From contig JAEUJQ010000082.1 of the NCBI GenBank assembly GCA_016793095.1, forward strand, positions 1 through 41,712: DNA of 41,712 nt, given 5' to 3'. Source of the DNA: Myxococcaceae bacterium (lineage in GTDB: Bacteria; Myxococcota; Myxococcia; Myxococcales; Myxococcaceae). The number at the start of each line of letters is the position of its first letter. The first letter of the stretch is position 1. The notes under the pieces were generated by a model. That model made no database searches. It saw only the letters and a program-made list of their open reading frames with translations, and was not told the DNA's origin. The position numbers were made by a program, and so were the translations under genes. Positions 15,943 to 25,261 of the stretch are shown here, one piece after another.

Positions 15943-18528
15943 GTGCAGAGACTCTTCCTGCTGCTCGCCCTCTGGGCCACCGCGCCGCTCGCGCAGACGC
16001 TGACGAAGGCGCCCACGCTCGTGAAGTCCGTCGAGCCCGAGTTCCCCGCCGAGGCGATGGACGCGGGCGCCGGCGCCAGCGTGGTGATGGACATCGAGAT
16101 CGGCGTCGACGGCACCGTGACAGCCGCGAAGGTGGTGCAGTCGGCCGGCCCCGCCTTCGACGCCGCCGCGCTCGCCGCCGCCAGGCAGTTCGTCTTCACG
16201 CCCGCCGAGGTCGACGGCCAGCCAGCGCCCGTGCGCATTCAGTTCACCTCGAACTTCACCGTGAAGACGCAGGTCGTCGAGGCGCCGCTCGTGCAGGACG
16301 CCGGCGTGCCCGTGGTGAACTTCAAGGGCCGCCTCAAGGCCAGCGGCACGCGCGAGCCCATCGCCGCCGCGAGTGTCACGGTCGCAGGCGTCGAGGCGGT
16401 CTCCGACGACCAGGGCCGCTTCGAGCTCACCGACGTGCCCTTCGGCTCTGTCTCGGTCACCGTCTCGGCGGCCGGCTTCGAGCCCTTCACCGAGACCGAA
16501 GAGGTGAAGCCCGGCGAGCGCACCGAGGTGACGTACTCGCTCAAGCGCACCGGCGTCTTCGAGACGGTCGTGCGCGGCCAGAAGGACCGCCGCGAGGTGA
16601 CGCAGGTGCGCCTCACGCAGTCCGAGTTCCGCATGGTGGCGGGCAGCAACAACGACGCCTTCAAGGTCGTGCAGAACCTGCCCGGCGTCGCGCGCTCGCC
16701 CTTCGGCGGCGGCCTGCTCGTCGTGCGCGGCTCGAAGGCCTGGGACTCGCGCGTCTACGTGGACGAGATTCAGATTCCCCAGCTCTTCCACTTCGCCGGC
16801 GTCGTCTCGACCTTCAACTCCGCCAACCTCGAGGCCATCGCCTTCCAGCCCGGCAACTTCGGCGTGGACTACGGCCGCAGCATCGGTGGCCTCATCACCG
16901 CCGACGCGAAGACGCCCTCGAAGTCCGGCGTGCACGGCTTCGTGGACGTGAACGTGTTCGACGTCTCGGCCATGGTGGAGGCGCCCGTCACCGACACCTG
17001 GAGCGTCTCGGGCTCAGCCCGCTATGGCCTCGCGCAGTGGGTGCTGCCGGCCGCCATTCGCGCCTTCGCCCCGCCGGGCAGCGTCGGCTTCGGCCTCGCG
17101 CCCGAGTACTGGGACTACCAGGTGCGCGCCGAGCGCAAGGTGGCCAACTCGAAGAACCGCCTCTTCCTCGCCGCCTTCGGCTCGTCAGACCGCTGGGCCT
17201 TCCTGACGCCCAACCGGCTGCTCGACCCGGACATCGAGGGCAACACCGTCTCGGCGGGCTCCTCGACGCTCTACAACCGCCTCGTCTTCGGGCTCGACCA
17301 GCGCCTCGGCGAGCGGCTCACCTTCATCTCGCGCAACTCCGTGGGCCTCGACGTCAACACCCAGTCGAGCACCGTGCAGGAGATCTTCTTCCGCAACACC
17401 CAGGTGCCGGTTCAGCTGCGCGAGCGCTTCAAGCTCGACGTGCCCGAGGCGAAGCTCGTCTTCAACGCGGGGCTCGACGCGCTCGTCACCCCGACGTCCT
17501 TCGACGCGCAGCGGCCGCCCGTCTTTTCGCCCAACCAGCTGCCGGACCCCTACGTCACGCGGCGCCTCATCGCCGCCACCGAGCGCAGCGTCTACGTCGA
17601 GCCGGGCCTCTTCCTCGACGCTACGTGGACGCCCCTCGAGTCGCTCCAGGTGCGCGGCGGCCTGCGCATGGACGGTGAGCTCGCGGTGATGAAGAAGGTG
17701 TGGCTCAACCCGCGCCTGGCCGTGCGCTACACGCCCCTCGACGTGCTGACGGTGAAGGCGGGCGCGGCGATGTACCAGCAGCCCCCCGACTACCGCACCG
17801 GCCAGCTCTCGCCCGTCTTCGGCGACCCGTCCTTGAGGCCCGAGGGCGCGTGGCACTTCATGGGGGGCGCCGAGCTGCGGCTCTTCAAGCTGCTCGAGGT
17901 GGACCTGCAGGGCTACTACAAGGCGCTCTTCAACCAGGCGCGGCTCTCGCTGGCGTCCGGTGAAGGCAGCGACATCTCCATCCCCGGCGCGAAGACCCGC
18001 TACACGAGCGATGGCTATGGGCGCGCCTACGGCGGTGAGGTGCTCGTGCGCGTGAGGCCGACGAAGTACTTCCTCGGCTGGGTGTCGTATTCGCTGAGCC
18101 GCTTCGAGCGTGACGCCTACGGCGGGGCCCAGTACGCGCCCGGCCCGCTCGACCAGCCGCACAACCTCATCGTCGTGGGCAGCGTGCAGCTTCCGTGGAA
18201 CGTCAACGTCGGAGCCCGCTTCCGCTACGCCTCCGGCCCGCTGGTGACGCCCATCGCCTCGTCGCTGTTCGACGCGCAGGCCAACCTCTACGTGCCCATC
18301 CCCGCGCTGCCGTGGAGCCGCCGCCTGCCCGACTTCCTGCAGCTCGACGTGCGCGTGGACAAGCGCTTCGTCTTCGAGAACTGGAGCCTCGTCGCCTACC
18401 TGGACGTGCAGAACGCGACGAACCGGCAGAACCCCGAGGCGCTCTTCTACAACTTCAACTACAGCGAGAGCGCCTTCGTGTACTCGATTCCCATTCTGCC
18501 GACGGTCGGCGTGAGGGGGGAGTGGTGA
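15943..18528 (+). CDS. TonB-dependent outer-membrane receptor with N-terminal TonB C-domain
   Basis: An 861-residue exported protein starting at GTG (MQRLFLLLALW signal peptide). Domain order: a TonB C-terminal domain at about 25-105 (VEPEFPAEAMD, IGVDGTVTAAKVVQSAG, AARQFVFTPAEVDGQPAPVRIQF); a carboxypeptidase regulatory-like domain at about 107-190 (FKGRLKASGTREPIAAASVTV); a plug with the features NLPGVAR, LVVRGSKAWDSRVYVDEI and GNFGVDYGRSIGGLI; then a ~550-residue barrel with a C-terminal aromatic-rich strand ending VRGEW. It would import or bind a large substrate at the outer membrane. Carrying the energy-transducing TonB fold inside the receptor itself is unusual. Its stop overlaps the start of the lipoprotein gene. 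Confidence 0.92.
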   Translation: MQRLFLLLALWATAPLAQTLTKAPTLVKSVEPEFPAEAMDAGAGASVVMDIEIGVDGTVTAAKVVQSAGPAFDAAALAAARQFVFTPAEVDGQPAPVRIQFTSNFTVKTQVVEAPLVQDAGVPVVNFKGRLKASGTREPIAAASVTVAGVEAVSDDQGRFELTDVPFGSVSVTVSAAGFEPFTETEEVKPGERTEVTYSLKRTGVFETVVRGQKDRREVTQVRLTQSEFRMVAGSNNDAFKVVQNLPGVARSPFGGGLLVVRGSKAWDSRVYVDEIQIPQLFHFAGVVSTFNSANLEAIAFQPGNFGVDYGRSIGGLITADAKTPSKSGVHGFVDVNVFDVSAMVEAPVTDTWSVSGSARYGLAQWVLPAAIRAFAPPGSVGFGLAPEYWDYQVRAERKVANSKNRLFLAAFGSSDRWAFLTPNRLLDPDIEGNTVSAGSSTLYNRLVFGLDQRLGERLTFISRNSVGLDVNTQSSTVQEIFFRNTQVPVQLRERFKLDVPEAKLVFNAGLDALVTPTSFDAQRPPVFSPNQLPDPYVTRRLIAATERSVYVEPGLFLDATWTPLESLQVRGGLRMDGELAVMKKVWLNPRLAVRYTPLDVLTVKAGAAMYQQPPDYRTGQLSPVFGDPSLRPEGAWHFMGGAELRLFKLLEVDLQGYYKALFNQARLSLASGEGSDISIPGAKTRYTSDGYGRAYGGEVLVRVRPTKYFLGWVSYSLSRFERDAYGGAQYAPGPLDQPHNLIVVGSVQLPWNVNVGARFRYASGPLVTPIASSLFDAQANLYVPIPALPWSRRLPDFLQLDVRVDKRFVFENWSLVAYLDVQNATNRQNPEALFYNFNYSESAFVYSIPILPTVGVRGEW

Positions 18529-19724
18529 TGCGTACCGCGACGACGCTGCTGGCGCTGACGCTGACGGCCTGCACCAACGCGAAGTTCTCGCCGGAGACCC
18601 TGGTGAAGGACCTGCGCGTCTTGTCGATTCAGGCCGAGCCGCCCGAGGTGGGGCCCGGCGAGCTGTCGCGGCTGTCGATTCTGAAGAGCGACATCCCCGG
18701 GCAGGTGACGAGCCTCATCTGGGTGGGCTGCGAGCCCGACCCGCAGGACCTCGGGCGCTCGGCCTGCAACGACGCCTCGATTCTGCTGCGGCCGACGGAG
18801 ATCGTGGACTACCCGCCGGGGCTGCAGCTGCTCGGGTTCGGCCTCGTCGCCCAGTACAAGTCCACGACGACGGTGTTCGACGTGCTGCCGGCCGACAGCC
18901 TCATTCGCCGCACGGGCTCGGTGGGGCAGGTGATGGGGCTCGTCATCGGCGAAGAGGTGGACCCACTCGCGACCGGCGACAAGCTGCGCGGGTACTTCGC
19001 GCGCATCGAGGCGAAGGAGACGCCGGTGGTGGTGGCGCTGACGCGCGTGCTGGTGAGCGAGAAGCCGCCCGCGCAGCGCAACAAGAACCCGGGCATCGTC
19101 GACCTCTTCGTCGACGGCGCGCGGCACCCGAAGGGCGGGCGCATTCCCGTGAAGGCCGGCGGCCAGGCGGCGCTGACGGTCGAGGTGCCCGCCGACGTGC
19201 GCCAGACGTACATCGAGCCGCTCCCCTCGGGCGACGTCGAGCGCATCGAGAACGTCGTCGGCGCCTGGTACTCGAGCGGGGGCCGGTTCAGCCGCGAGCG
19301 CTTCGACGCGACGGTGCGCGACGCGACGACGTTCATCGCTCCCGGCTCGGCCGAGTTCCCCGACGACCCGGTGCCCGAGCGCAGAACCGGCATCATCTGG
19401 CTCGTGGTGCGCGACGACCGCGGCGGCCAGTCGTTCGACCGCTACCCCTTCTTCGTCTGTGACGAGGCGCTGCCGAACCCGCAGGTGACGGCGGTGACTC
19501 CGCCCACGACGCCCGATGGCCAGGTGGTGGTGACCGGCTCGAACCTGAGCGCCACCCTCGACATCGTCGTCGGTGACGTCGCGGTCGGCCGCGGCGCGTA
19601 CAACCAGGCTCAGGACACCTTCGTGGGCGATGCGCCAGCCCTGCCGTCAGGCTCGTACCCGGTGAAGGTGCGCGGCCGGAACTGCCGCGACGCCGACACC
19701 AACCTGCTGTACGTCGTGCCGTGA
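18528..19724 (+). CDS. Receptor-associated lipoprotein
   Basis: A 398-residue protein with a signal peptide and lipobox at Cys15 (LLALTLTAC). Its ATG shares a base with the stop of the receptor gene (TGATG), which indicates translational coupling and a joint function at the outer membrane. The N-terminal region repeats the pattern VKDLRVLSIQAEPPEVGPGE seen in myxobacterial lipoproteins paired with receptors. The C-terminal ~80 residues (NPQVTAVTPPTTPDGQVVVTG, then SGSYPVKVRGRNC) resemble an IPT/TIG-type Ig fold. A SusD-like role in capturing the ligand is possible by analogy, but SusD-type TPR helices are not seen. The gene converges on the lamin-tail lipoprotein with only two bases between the stops. 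Confidence 0.83.
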   Translation: MRTATTLLALTLTACTNAKFSPETLVKDLRVLSIQAEPPEVGPGELSRLSILKSDIPGQVTSLIWVGCEPDPQDLGRSACNDASILLRPTEIVDYPPGLQLLGFGLVAQYKSTTTVFDVLPADSLIRRTGSVGQVMGLVIGEEVDPLATGDKLRGYFARIEAKETPVVVALTRVLVSEKPPAQRNKNPGIVDLFVDGARHPKGGRIPVKAGGQAALTVEVPADVRQTYIEPLPSGDVERIENVVGAWYSSGGRFSRERFDATVRDATTFIAPGSAEFPDDPVPERRTGIIWLVVRDDRGGQSFDRYPFFVCDEALPNPQVTAVTPPTTPDGQVVVTGSNLSATLDIVVGDVAVGRGAYNQAQDTFVGDAPALPSGSYPVKVRGRNCRDADTNLLYVVP

Positions 19725-19726
19725 GC

Positions 19727-21895
19727 CTACGGGCACAGGCAGATGACAGGTGGGACCGAGAGGTTCCTCGGCGGCCGCGGGCTCCCTGACCCGGTGAAGT
19801 CCATCAGCAGCGAGCCCGTCTTCACGCAACCCGCCGGGTCTGCCCGGAGGAAGGCATCTCCGCTGTTCAGCGCTGGCAGCGATGGGCCCGAGCAACCCGC
19901 ATTGCCGAACTGCACGACGTCCATCGCGGTGGGCGGGTTGCAGATGGCGGGAATTCCGGGCCCCAGCGCGATGAAGGTCCCCGACGACAGGTTCATGCCC
20001 GACCAGTTGTCGTCGCCAGGTCCGTAGCCGTCGTCGACCAGAAAGTACCCGCCGGGCGGGATGACGCCGAACAACTGGTGCGAGTCGTAGCCCAACAAGC
20101 TCGTTTGCCTGACCAGGACGTAGTTCGCCGCGCCGAGGTTGATGCTGGTGGACGTCCGGTTGTGGAGCTCGATGGCCCCCTCGTTTGTGAAGGACGACCC
20201 TCGATAGACGGCGCTGATGACGACCGGCGCCGTCGATTGGCAGCCGCCGGCGACGAACTGGAGCGGCGGAGACGTGGCGGGGCGGCCCCGCGTGTCGGTC
20301 GGGGGTGTGGTCGAGACGTTCAGCTCGTACTCCCAGCCAGGATTCGTCGAGGCCTGAAGGACGTAGCGCTGGGGCCCGGACAAGTTGACACTGCTCAGCA
20401 GCAGCGTCTGGGAGCTGTTGCGCACGCGGAGCACGAAGTTCGCCGGTGACGCGGGGTTCATGTACCGGGTGGAGTCAACCTCGATTCGGGAGACCGTGGG
20501 CGCCGTCGCCGGGCCGAGAATCGGCGCAGGGCACGTCGAGCCCATCAGCGCGCCGCTGGTCCACACCGACACCTTCCCGCCGCTCACGGGGCCCAGCCAC
20601 AGCGGTCCGTTCGCCGTCACCGTACAGCCACCCCGGAGGTCCTCCGTGAGGTTGAGCGACGCCGGGAGCCGCAGGGTGGTGCCGACCGGCAACGTGGTGA
20701 AGCCAACCTCGCCATAGGCTCCGCCGTCGAAGTCATTGCCAGCGGCCGTTCGCATGACGATGCGGGTGAGGGCGCTCTCGTTGTCGCTGCGCACTGACGG
20801 GCGCGTGAGGTCGAGCGTGCTCACGTCGATGCCAGTCGGCAGCCCCGCACCGGTGGCGAGGCGTTGGTAGTTCGCGATGGTCTTCGCCCGGCGCTGGCCC
20901 AGCTCCTTCGAGACGCTGGTGACGCCGAAGGACACCCGGTCTCCAACCACAGCCGCGGGCGAGGGCACGGCCTGCACGAAGAGGGCTGCGCTGCCGGCCT
21001 GGACGAAGAAGCCCGGGCCGTCCGTCGGGTCCGCGCCGGACACGAGGGGTTTCACCGCCGTCACCACCACCTGCTCGACGGGGAGCGCCACGACCAGACC
21101 CGCGTCGGTCAGTGGCTCTGCCGCTGCCTGCACCGCGCGCACTTGCTGCTCGGTGCAGTAGCCGTTCTGGCATGTGCCGACGGAGCAGCCGCCCAGCGCG
21201 CACGACGGCCGGCAGACACCAGCGTCAGGGCCAGCGAACGAACAGACGAACAGGAAGCCGCACGTCGATTGCCCGTTCCCCGGCGCCGGACACGACGCGC
21301 TCCCACCGCCTGAGCCGCCACCCACGCCGCCGTCGGCCAGACCGCCGCCCGTTGCGCCGCCGCCTCCCGTCGCCCCGCCGCCCACGCCGCCGTCGGCCAG
21401 ACCGCCGCCTGAGCCGCCACCCACGCCGCCGTCGGCCAGACCGCCACCCGTCGCCCCGCCGCCCACGCCGCCGTCGGCCAGACCGCCGCCCGTCGCGCCG
21501 CCGCCCGTTGCACCGCCGCCAGTCGCACCGCCGCCCGTCGCACCGCCAGCGTCCCCACCCGCAACTCCACCTGCGTCACCGCCGGCCGTCCCTCCACCCA
21601 GGCCCCCTGCAGCGCCGCCTCCGGTCGCTCCACCGGCCAGACCGCCGGCCGTTCCGCCGCTCGTCATTCCCCCGCCTGCGCCGCCACTCTGACCGCCTGC
21701 GGCGCCTCCAGCCCGCCCGCCTCCACCGCCTGCCGGACAGCCAGCAGGTCGCCCCGCGTCGGGTTCGACACAGACTCCGCAGAGGCACTGCGCCAGGCCG
21801 GGGCAGTTCTCGTCGCGCGCGCACGGCAGCTCGCCGAGTTGCGGCACGCAGCTGACGACGAGGAACCCGATGAAGACGAGGGAACGAGCCTGCAT
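19727..21895 (-). CDS. Stalk lipoprotein with lamin-tail domain
   Basis: A 722-residue protein with a signal peptide and lipobox at Cys16 (GFLVVSC). A Cys cluster (CARDENCPGLAQCLCGVC) precedes a long Gly/Ala/Thr stalk with LADGGVGGG periods up to about residue 200. A second Cys-rich segment follows (CGFLFVC, CRPSCALGGCSVGTCQNGYC). The C-terminal ~170 residues match the lamin-tail domain: VVISAVYRGSSFTNEGAIEL, SINLGAANYVLV, LFGVIPPGGYFLVDD and MDVVQFGN. In secreted bacterial proteins this fold is thought to mediate binding. The start is 19 bp after the kinase stop, so this lipoprotein is the last gene of the TPR/PEGA-kinase operon. Confidence 0.9.
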   Translation of the reverse strand: MQARSLVFIGFLVVSCVPQLGELPCARDENCPGLAQCLCGVCVEPDAGRPAGCPAGGGGGRAGGAAGGQSGGAGGGMTSGGTAGGLAGGATGGGAAGGLGGGTAGGDAGGVAGGDAGGATGGGATGGGATGGGATGGGLADGGVGGGATGGGLADGGVGGGSGGGLADGGVGGGATGGGGATGGGLADGGVGGGSGGGSASCPAPGNGQSTCGFLFVCSFAGPDAGVCRPSCALGGCSVGTCQNGYCTEQQVRAVQAAAEPLTDAGLVVALPVEQVVVTAVKPLVSGADPTDGPGFFVQAGSAALFVQAVPSPAAVVGDRVSFGVTSVSKELGQRRAKTIANYQRLATGAGLPTGIDVSTLDLTRPSVRSDNESALTRIVMRTAAGNDFDGGAYGEVGFTTLPVGTTLRLPASLNLTEDLRGGCTVTANGPLWLGPVSGGKVSVWTSGALMGSTCPAPILGPATAPTVSRIEVDSTRYMNPASPANFVLRVRNSSQTLLLSSVNLSGPQRYVLQASTNPGWEYELNVSTTPPTDTRGRPATSPPLQFVAGGCQSTAPVVISAVYRGSSFTNEGAIELHNRTSTSINLGAANYVLVRQTSLLGYDSHQLFGVIPPGGYFLVDDGYGPGDDNWSGMNLSSGTFIALGPGIPAICNPPTAMDVVQFGNAGCSGPSLPALNSGDAFLRADPAGCVKTGSLLMDFTGSGSPRPPRNLSVPPVICLCP
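21301..21700 (-). repeat. Gly-rich stalk repeats within the lamin-tail lipoprotein
   Basis: The coding sequence consists of GGC/GGT-rich units, first of TAGG/ATGGG type and then four copies of LADGGVGGG joined by ATGGG or SGGG. Unit lengths are about 13, 14 or 20 codons. Such arrays change length easily by slippage or recombination, so the stalk length probably varies between strains. Confidence 0.8.
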
Positions 21896-21914
21896 GGCGA
21901 CAACCTTCCAACGT

Positions 21915-24104
21915 TCAGAACGTGAGCGGCTTGAGGTCTGACTTCTTCTCTGGAGGCTTCGTCTCGCCGAACGGGTCCTGCTTGAGGTCTGGCTTCTTCA
22001 CGTCCGGCTTCACGTCCGGCCTCGGCTCGAGCTTCGGGTCTGGCTTGTCGGGCTTCGGGTCGGGCCGCTTCACCACCTTCACCGCCTCGAGCTTCACCGA
22101 GACCGAAGCGACGTCCGCCGACACCTTCACCTTGCGCTCAGCCGTCTGGAAACCCGCCAGCGAGAGCGTGAGGTCGACGATGTCGCCTGGCTTCCGCTTG
22201 AGCGTGTAGGGCGTGTTCCCCAGCACCACGCCCGCCTCCTGCACCTCGGCCCCTTCAGGGACGGACTCGATGCGCACGGGGACCTCGGTGACGACGGGCG
22301 GCGGCGGCTCCTTCGGCCGCACGGGCTCCTCGGGGATCGGCTCGATGACCTTCACCGTCTGGGTCACCGCGGCGCCGCTGAAGTCTCCCAGCAGCACCAC
22401 CAGGCCGCCCACGAGGGCGAGCACCAGCACCGCGCCGAGGGCGAGCGGCAGCTTCGACGACGGCGGCGGTACGTCGAGCGCGGCGTCGTCTTCGGCGACC
22501 GACGGCGCCTCGGGCTGGGGGGCTGGAGCCGGCTCGATGGTGAGCGGCGCGGCGCGGGTGCCCGACGGGCTGCTGCGGTTCGGCGTGTTGCGCGTGGGCG
22601 TCGGCGACCTGGTCGGCGTCGGGGCGCGGGTCGGGGTGCGCGTCGCTCGCCTTCCCGACTGCGGCGCCGGCGTGTGCGTGGAGCGCTCGGGCCCTGCGCT
22701 GGCCTGGCGCGGCACCTGGAAGTCGCTCGTCTTGAGCGTGCGATGCAGCCGGTCGAGGACCTCGACGACCTCCTTCATCTCCTGAGGGCGATCGCCGGGG
22801 TTCTTCTCGAGCATGCGGAAGACGAGCTCCTGCAGCTCCTCGGGCACCCACTCGGGCAGCGGGGGCGGCGCCTCGGTCACCTGCTTCACCATCACGATGG
22901 GCGGCGTCTCACCCGTGAAGCACGGCTTGCCCGTCAGCAGCTCGTGCAGGATGAGGCCCAGCGAGTAGATGTCGCTGCGGGTGTCCACCGGCACGGCCTT
23001 CGCCTGCTCAGGAGACATGTACTGCGGCGTGCCCACCACGATACCCGCGGCCGTCTTGCCGATGCTCTCGTGGTCCACCTCGACGCGCGCGACGCCGAAG
23101 TCGAGCACCTTCACGAGGTCGGGGTTGCCCGGGCGCTGCAGCACCATCACGTTCTCGGGCTTCAGGTCGCGGTGCACGATGTGCAGCTCGTGCGCGGCGG
23201 CGAGCGCCCGCGAGACCTGGAGGATGAGGGACACCGCGCGCGCGGGGCTCTGCTGCCCCTGGCGGTGCACCAGGCTCGACAGCGTCATGCCGTCGAGGAA
23301 CTCCATGACGAAGAAGAAGCGCCCGTCCTGCGTCTTCCCGAAGTCCGAGATGTCGATGATGTTCGGGTGCCCGATGCGGCTCGCGGCCACCGCCTCGATC
23401 TTGAAGCGGTTGACGAACTCCTGGTCGGCGTTGAGGCCCGGCAGCATCACCTTCATCGCCAGCGCCTTGCCGAGCTCGACGTGCTCGACCTTGAAGACCT
23501 CGCCCATGCCACCCGCGGCGATGCGCGAGACGATGCGGTAGCGGCCCTCGATGACGTCGCCAGCGTTGAACCGCCCCGACGGTGTCGGGCCGCTCGACTC
23601 CACCGGCCCCGGCGCGCCCGGCGCAACGGCGGACTGCTGCGGAGAACGGCCCAGCGGCGTGGCGCGCAGCGCGGCCAGGGCGTGCTCGATGGGTGGGTTG
23701 GAGGCGAAGGAGAAGGGCGTCGGCTGACGAAGCGTCGAGCCGCCCGGCTCCTGGTTCCCCGTCGGTTGTTCGGTCATCGACGGCTCGGCGGCCGCGGTGT
23801 CTTCGAGGGACACGAAGAGCAGCTCGAGGCGCCCGAGGCGCAGCACCGTGCCCGAATACAGCGGGGCCCGCGTCACCACCTTGCCGTCCACCCACACGAG
23901 GCTGGCGCCCGTCTTGTCCTCGACGGTGAAGGTGCCCTCGTCGTCTCGGTACACCTCCGCGTGCACGTCGCGCACGTAGTTCGCCGGGAACCTCAGCGCG
24001 CAGCCGTCCTTCGAGCCGATGGCGAAGCGGCCTTCGGGCAATGACAGGCGCTGGCCCTTCTCAGGCCCGTCGCGCACGAGGAACTCGAAAGGCGGTGAGC
24101 TCAC
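21915..24104 (-). CDS. FHA-Ser/Thr kinase-PEGA membrane protein
   Basis: A 729-residue protein. An FHA domain (about 1-105: GRFAIGSKDGC, RDVHAEVYRDDEGTFTVED) binds phospho-Thr. A Hanks-type kinase (about 189-455) has a glycine loop AAGGMGEVF, Lys218 in AMKVM, HRDLKPEN (Asp313), DFG (335-337) and GTPQYMSPEQ, so it should be active. A Pro/Thr-rich linker (TPTRAPTPTRSPTPTR) leads to one membrane helix at about 551-572. A PEGA domain at about 606-675 (VRIESVPEGAEVQEAGVVLGNTPYTL) and a Lys/Pro/Asp-rich tail lie outside. This arrangement suits an envelope sensor controlling a cytoplasmic kinase. Its start overlaps the end of the TPR/PEGA gene by four bases. Confidence 0.93.
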   Translation of the reverse strand: MSSPPFEFLVRDGPEKGQRLSLPEGRFAIGSKDGCALRFPANYVRDVHAEVYRDDEGTFTVEDKTGASLVWVDGKVVTRAPLYSGTVLRLGRLELLFVSLEDTAAAEPSMTEQPTGNQEPGGSTLRQPTPFSFASNPPIEHALAALRATPLGRSPQQSAVAPGAPGPVESSGPTPSGRFNAGDVIEGRYRIVSRIAAGGMGEVFKVEHVELGKALAMKVMLPGLNADQEFVNRFKIEAVAASRIGHPNIIDISDFGKTQDGRFFFVMEFLDGMTLSSLVHRQGQQSPARAVSLILQVSRALAAAHELHIVHRDLKPENVMVLQRPGNPDLVKVLDFGVARVEVDHESIGKTAAGIVVGTPQYMSPEQAKAVPVDTRSDIYSLGLILHELLTGKPCFTGETPPIVMVKQVTEAPPPLPEWVPEELQELVFRMLEKNPGDRPQEMKEVVEVLDRLHRTLKTSDFQVPRQASAGPERSTHTPAPQSGRRATRTPTRAPTPTRSPTPTRNTPNRSSPSGTRAAPLTIEPAPAPQPEAPSVAEDDAALDVPPPSSKLPLALGAVLVLALVGGLVVLLGDFSGAAVTQTVKVIEPIPEEPVRPKEPPPPVVTEVPVRIESVPEGAEVQEAGVVLGNTPYTLKRKPGDIVDLTLSLAGFQTAERKVKVSADVASVSVKLEAVKVVKRPDPKPDKPDPKLEPRPDVKPDVKKPDLKQDPFGETKPPEKKSDLKPLTF

Positions 24105-25105
24105 GCGCCCTCGAGGAAGAAGAGCAGCACCGCCGCGGCGGCTGCGACACCCGCGGTGATGAACGAGATGGTGGCGGCGGTGCCCATGCCATAGGCGCCG
24201 TTGTAGAGCGTGGTGGCCTGCTCGCGCGTACGGTTCGGGTCGAGCATCTTGAGCGCGGCCTCGTTGTTCTTCATCGCGATGGAGAACGCCACCCCGAGGC
24301 CGGCGGCCACGCCCGCCGTGCCCGCCGCGACCCAGGTGAAGACGCGCCGCTTCGGCGCCGGGGTCGGCTCGTCGGTGATGAGGGTGGACAGGGGCGGAGG
24401 AGGCGGCGGCGTCATGTCCGCGTCCTTCGCGTCTGCGACCTTCACGGGCTTCGTCGGCTCCACCGTCGCGGGGGGCTTCGCGACCCCGGTCTTCGTCGGC
24501 TCCGTCTTCACCGGGTCCTTCGCTTTGACCGGCTCGACCTTCGCGACCGGGGGCGTGGCGGGCCGCAGCGACACGGTCATCTCCATCGAGCGGCTCGCGC
24601 TCATCGCGAAGGCGCGCTCGTACGCGTCGAAGCCCTCGGCCGTGATGACGACCTTGTGCGAGCCCGGGGGAATGGCGGCGGCTGCCGGTGACGCCCCGAT
24701 GTCCTTGCCGTCCACGGAGACGCGGGCCGTCGCGGGGTCGACGTAGACCAGCAGGTGCTGGCTGCCCTTCGCCTGGAGCTTCTGCTCGATGGCGGCGATG
24801 GCCTTCACCACGTCGTCGGCGTCGCTGGCTTGCGGCGACTGGCGCAGGTACTCCTTGTACGACGTCATCGCCTTCACGAAGTCGCCGAGCTGGTCCTGGC
24901 AGCGGGCGATGTTGAAGACCGTCGCCGGGTGGGGCTTCGCCGCGTACGACTCCTCGAACTTCGCGAGCGCCTCCTTGTACTTCGAGGCCGTGTAGAGCGT
25001 CTGCCCTTTGAGGAAGGCCTCGCGTGCCTTCGCGGTGTCTTCGGCGAGCGCGACGGCGGCGAGGGCCAGCGACGCGACGACGGCAAGCCTGTACCTGCGG
25101 AACAT
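24101..25105 (-). CDS. TPR and PEGA-domain exported membrane protein
   Basis: A 334-residue protein with a signal peptide (VASLALAAVALA) and start preceded by GGGGG. TPR-type helices occupy about 25-110 (AREAFLKGQTLYTASKYKEALAKFEESY, shown in part). A PEGA domain lies at about 118-180 (YVDPATARVSVDGKDIGASP, IPPGSHKVVITAEGF). A Lys/Pro/Thr-rich linker follows, then two hydrophobic C-terminal helices (FTWVAAGTAGVAAGLGVAFS and a final AAAAAVLLFFLEGA). It is the first gene of the operon; the kinase start overlaps its stop (ATGA). Kinase and TPR protein share PEGA modules and may recognise the same envelope ligand or each other. Confidence 0.88.
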   Translation of the reverse strand: MFRRYRLAVVASLALAAVALAEDTAKAREAFLKGQTLYTASKYKEALAKFEESYAAKPHPATVFNIARCQDQLGDFVKAMTSYKEYLRQSPQASDADDVVKAIAAIEQKLQAKGSQHLLVYVDPATARVSVDGKDIGASPAAAAIPPGSHKVVITAEGFDAYERAFAMSASRSMEMTVSLRPATPPVAKVEPVKAKDPVKTEPTKTGVAKPPATVEPTKPVKVADAKDADMTPPPPPPLSTLITDEPTPAPKRRVFTWVAAGTAGVAAGLGVAFSIAMKNNEAALKMLDPNRTREQATTLYNGAYGMGTAATISFITAGVAAAAAVLLFFLEGA

Positions 25106-25167
25106 GTCGCCCCCTAGACCATGAAGCGAAAACCGGTGGAAGAGCCTAACCCACCGCGACCGCGTTG

Positions 25168-25184
25168 GCCCCTCCGGGAGGGGC
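25168..25184. promoter_or_regulatory. GC-rich inverted repeat between divergent kinase genes
   Basis: GCCCCTC and GAGGGGC form a perfect 7-bp dyad around CGG. It sits in the 156-bp gap between the TPR/PEGA start (-) and the second kinase start (+). On the minus strand a possible -10-like TAGGCT (25143-25148) lies about 20 bp downstream of it. The position suits a shared operator, but the motif is short. Confidence 0.3.
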
Positions 25185-25261
25185 GGCCGGGGTGATCAGC
25201 CCTGGCGCCGGACCATCGCCCAGCGAATCGGGGCTCGCCTGTGCGAGACTGCGGCCCGGGC

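Noticed and set aside
21301-21700. CRISPR array, suggested by regularly spaced repeats
   Set aside because: The units are Gly-rich codons in frame in a lipoprotein gene, with unequal lengths and no unique spacers. The same reasoning excludes the arrays at both window ends and at 31587-32043.
22674-24044. Long antisense open frame (456 codons) opposite the FHA-kinase gene
   Set aside because: It is a by-product of high GC in the third codon position of the real kinase gene. Its sequence is Arg/His-rich with no domain. The same applies to the other long antisense frames.
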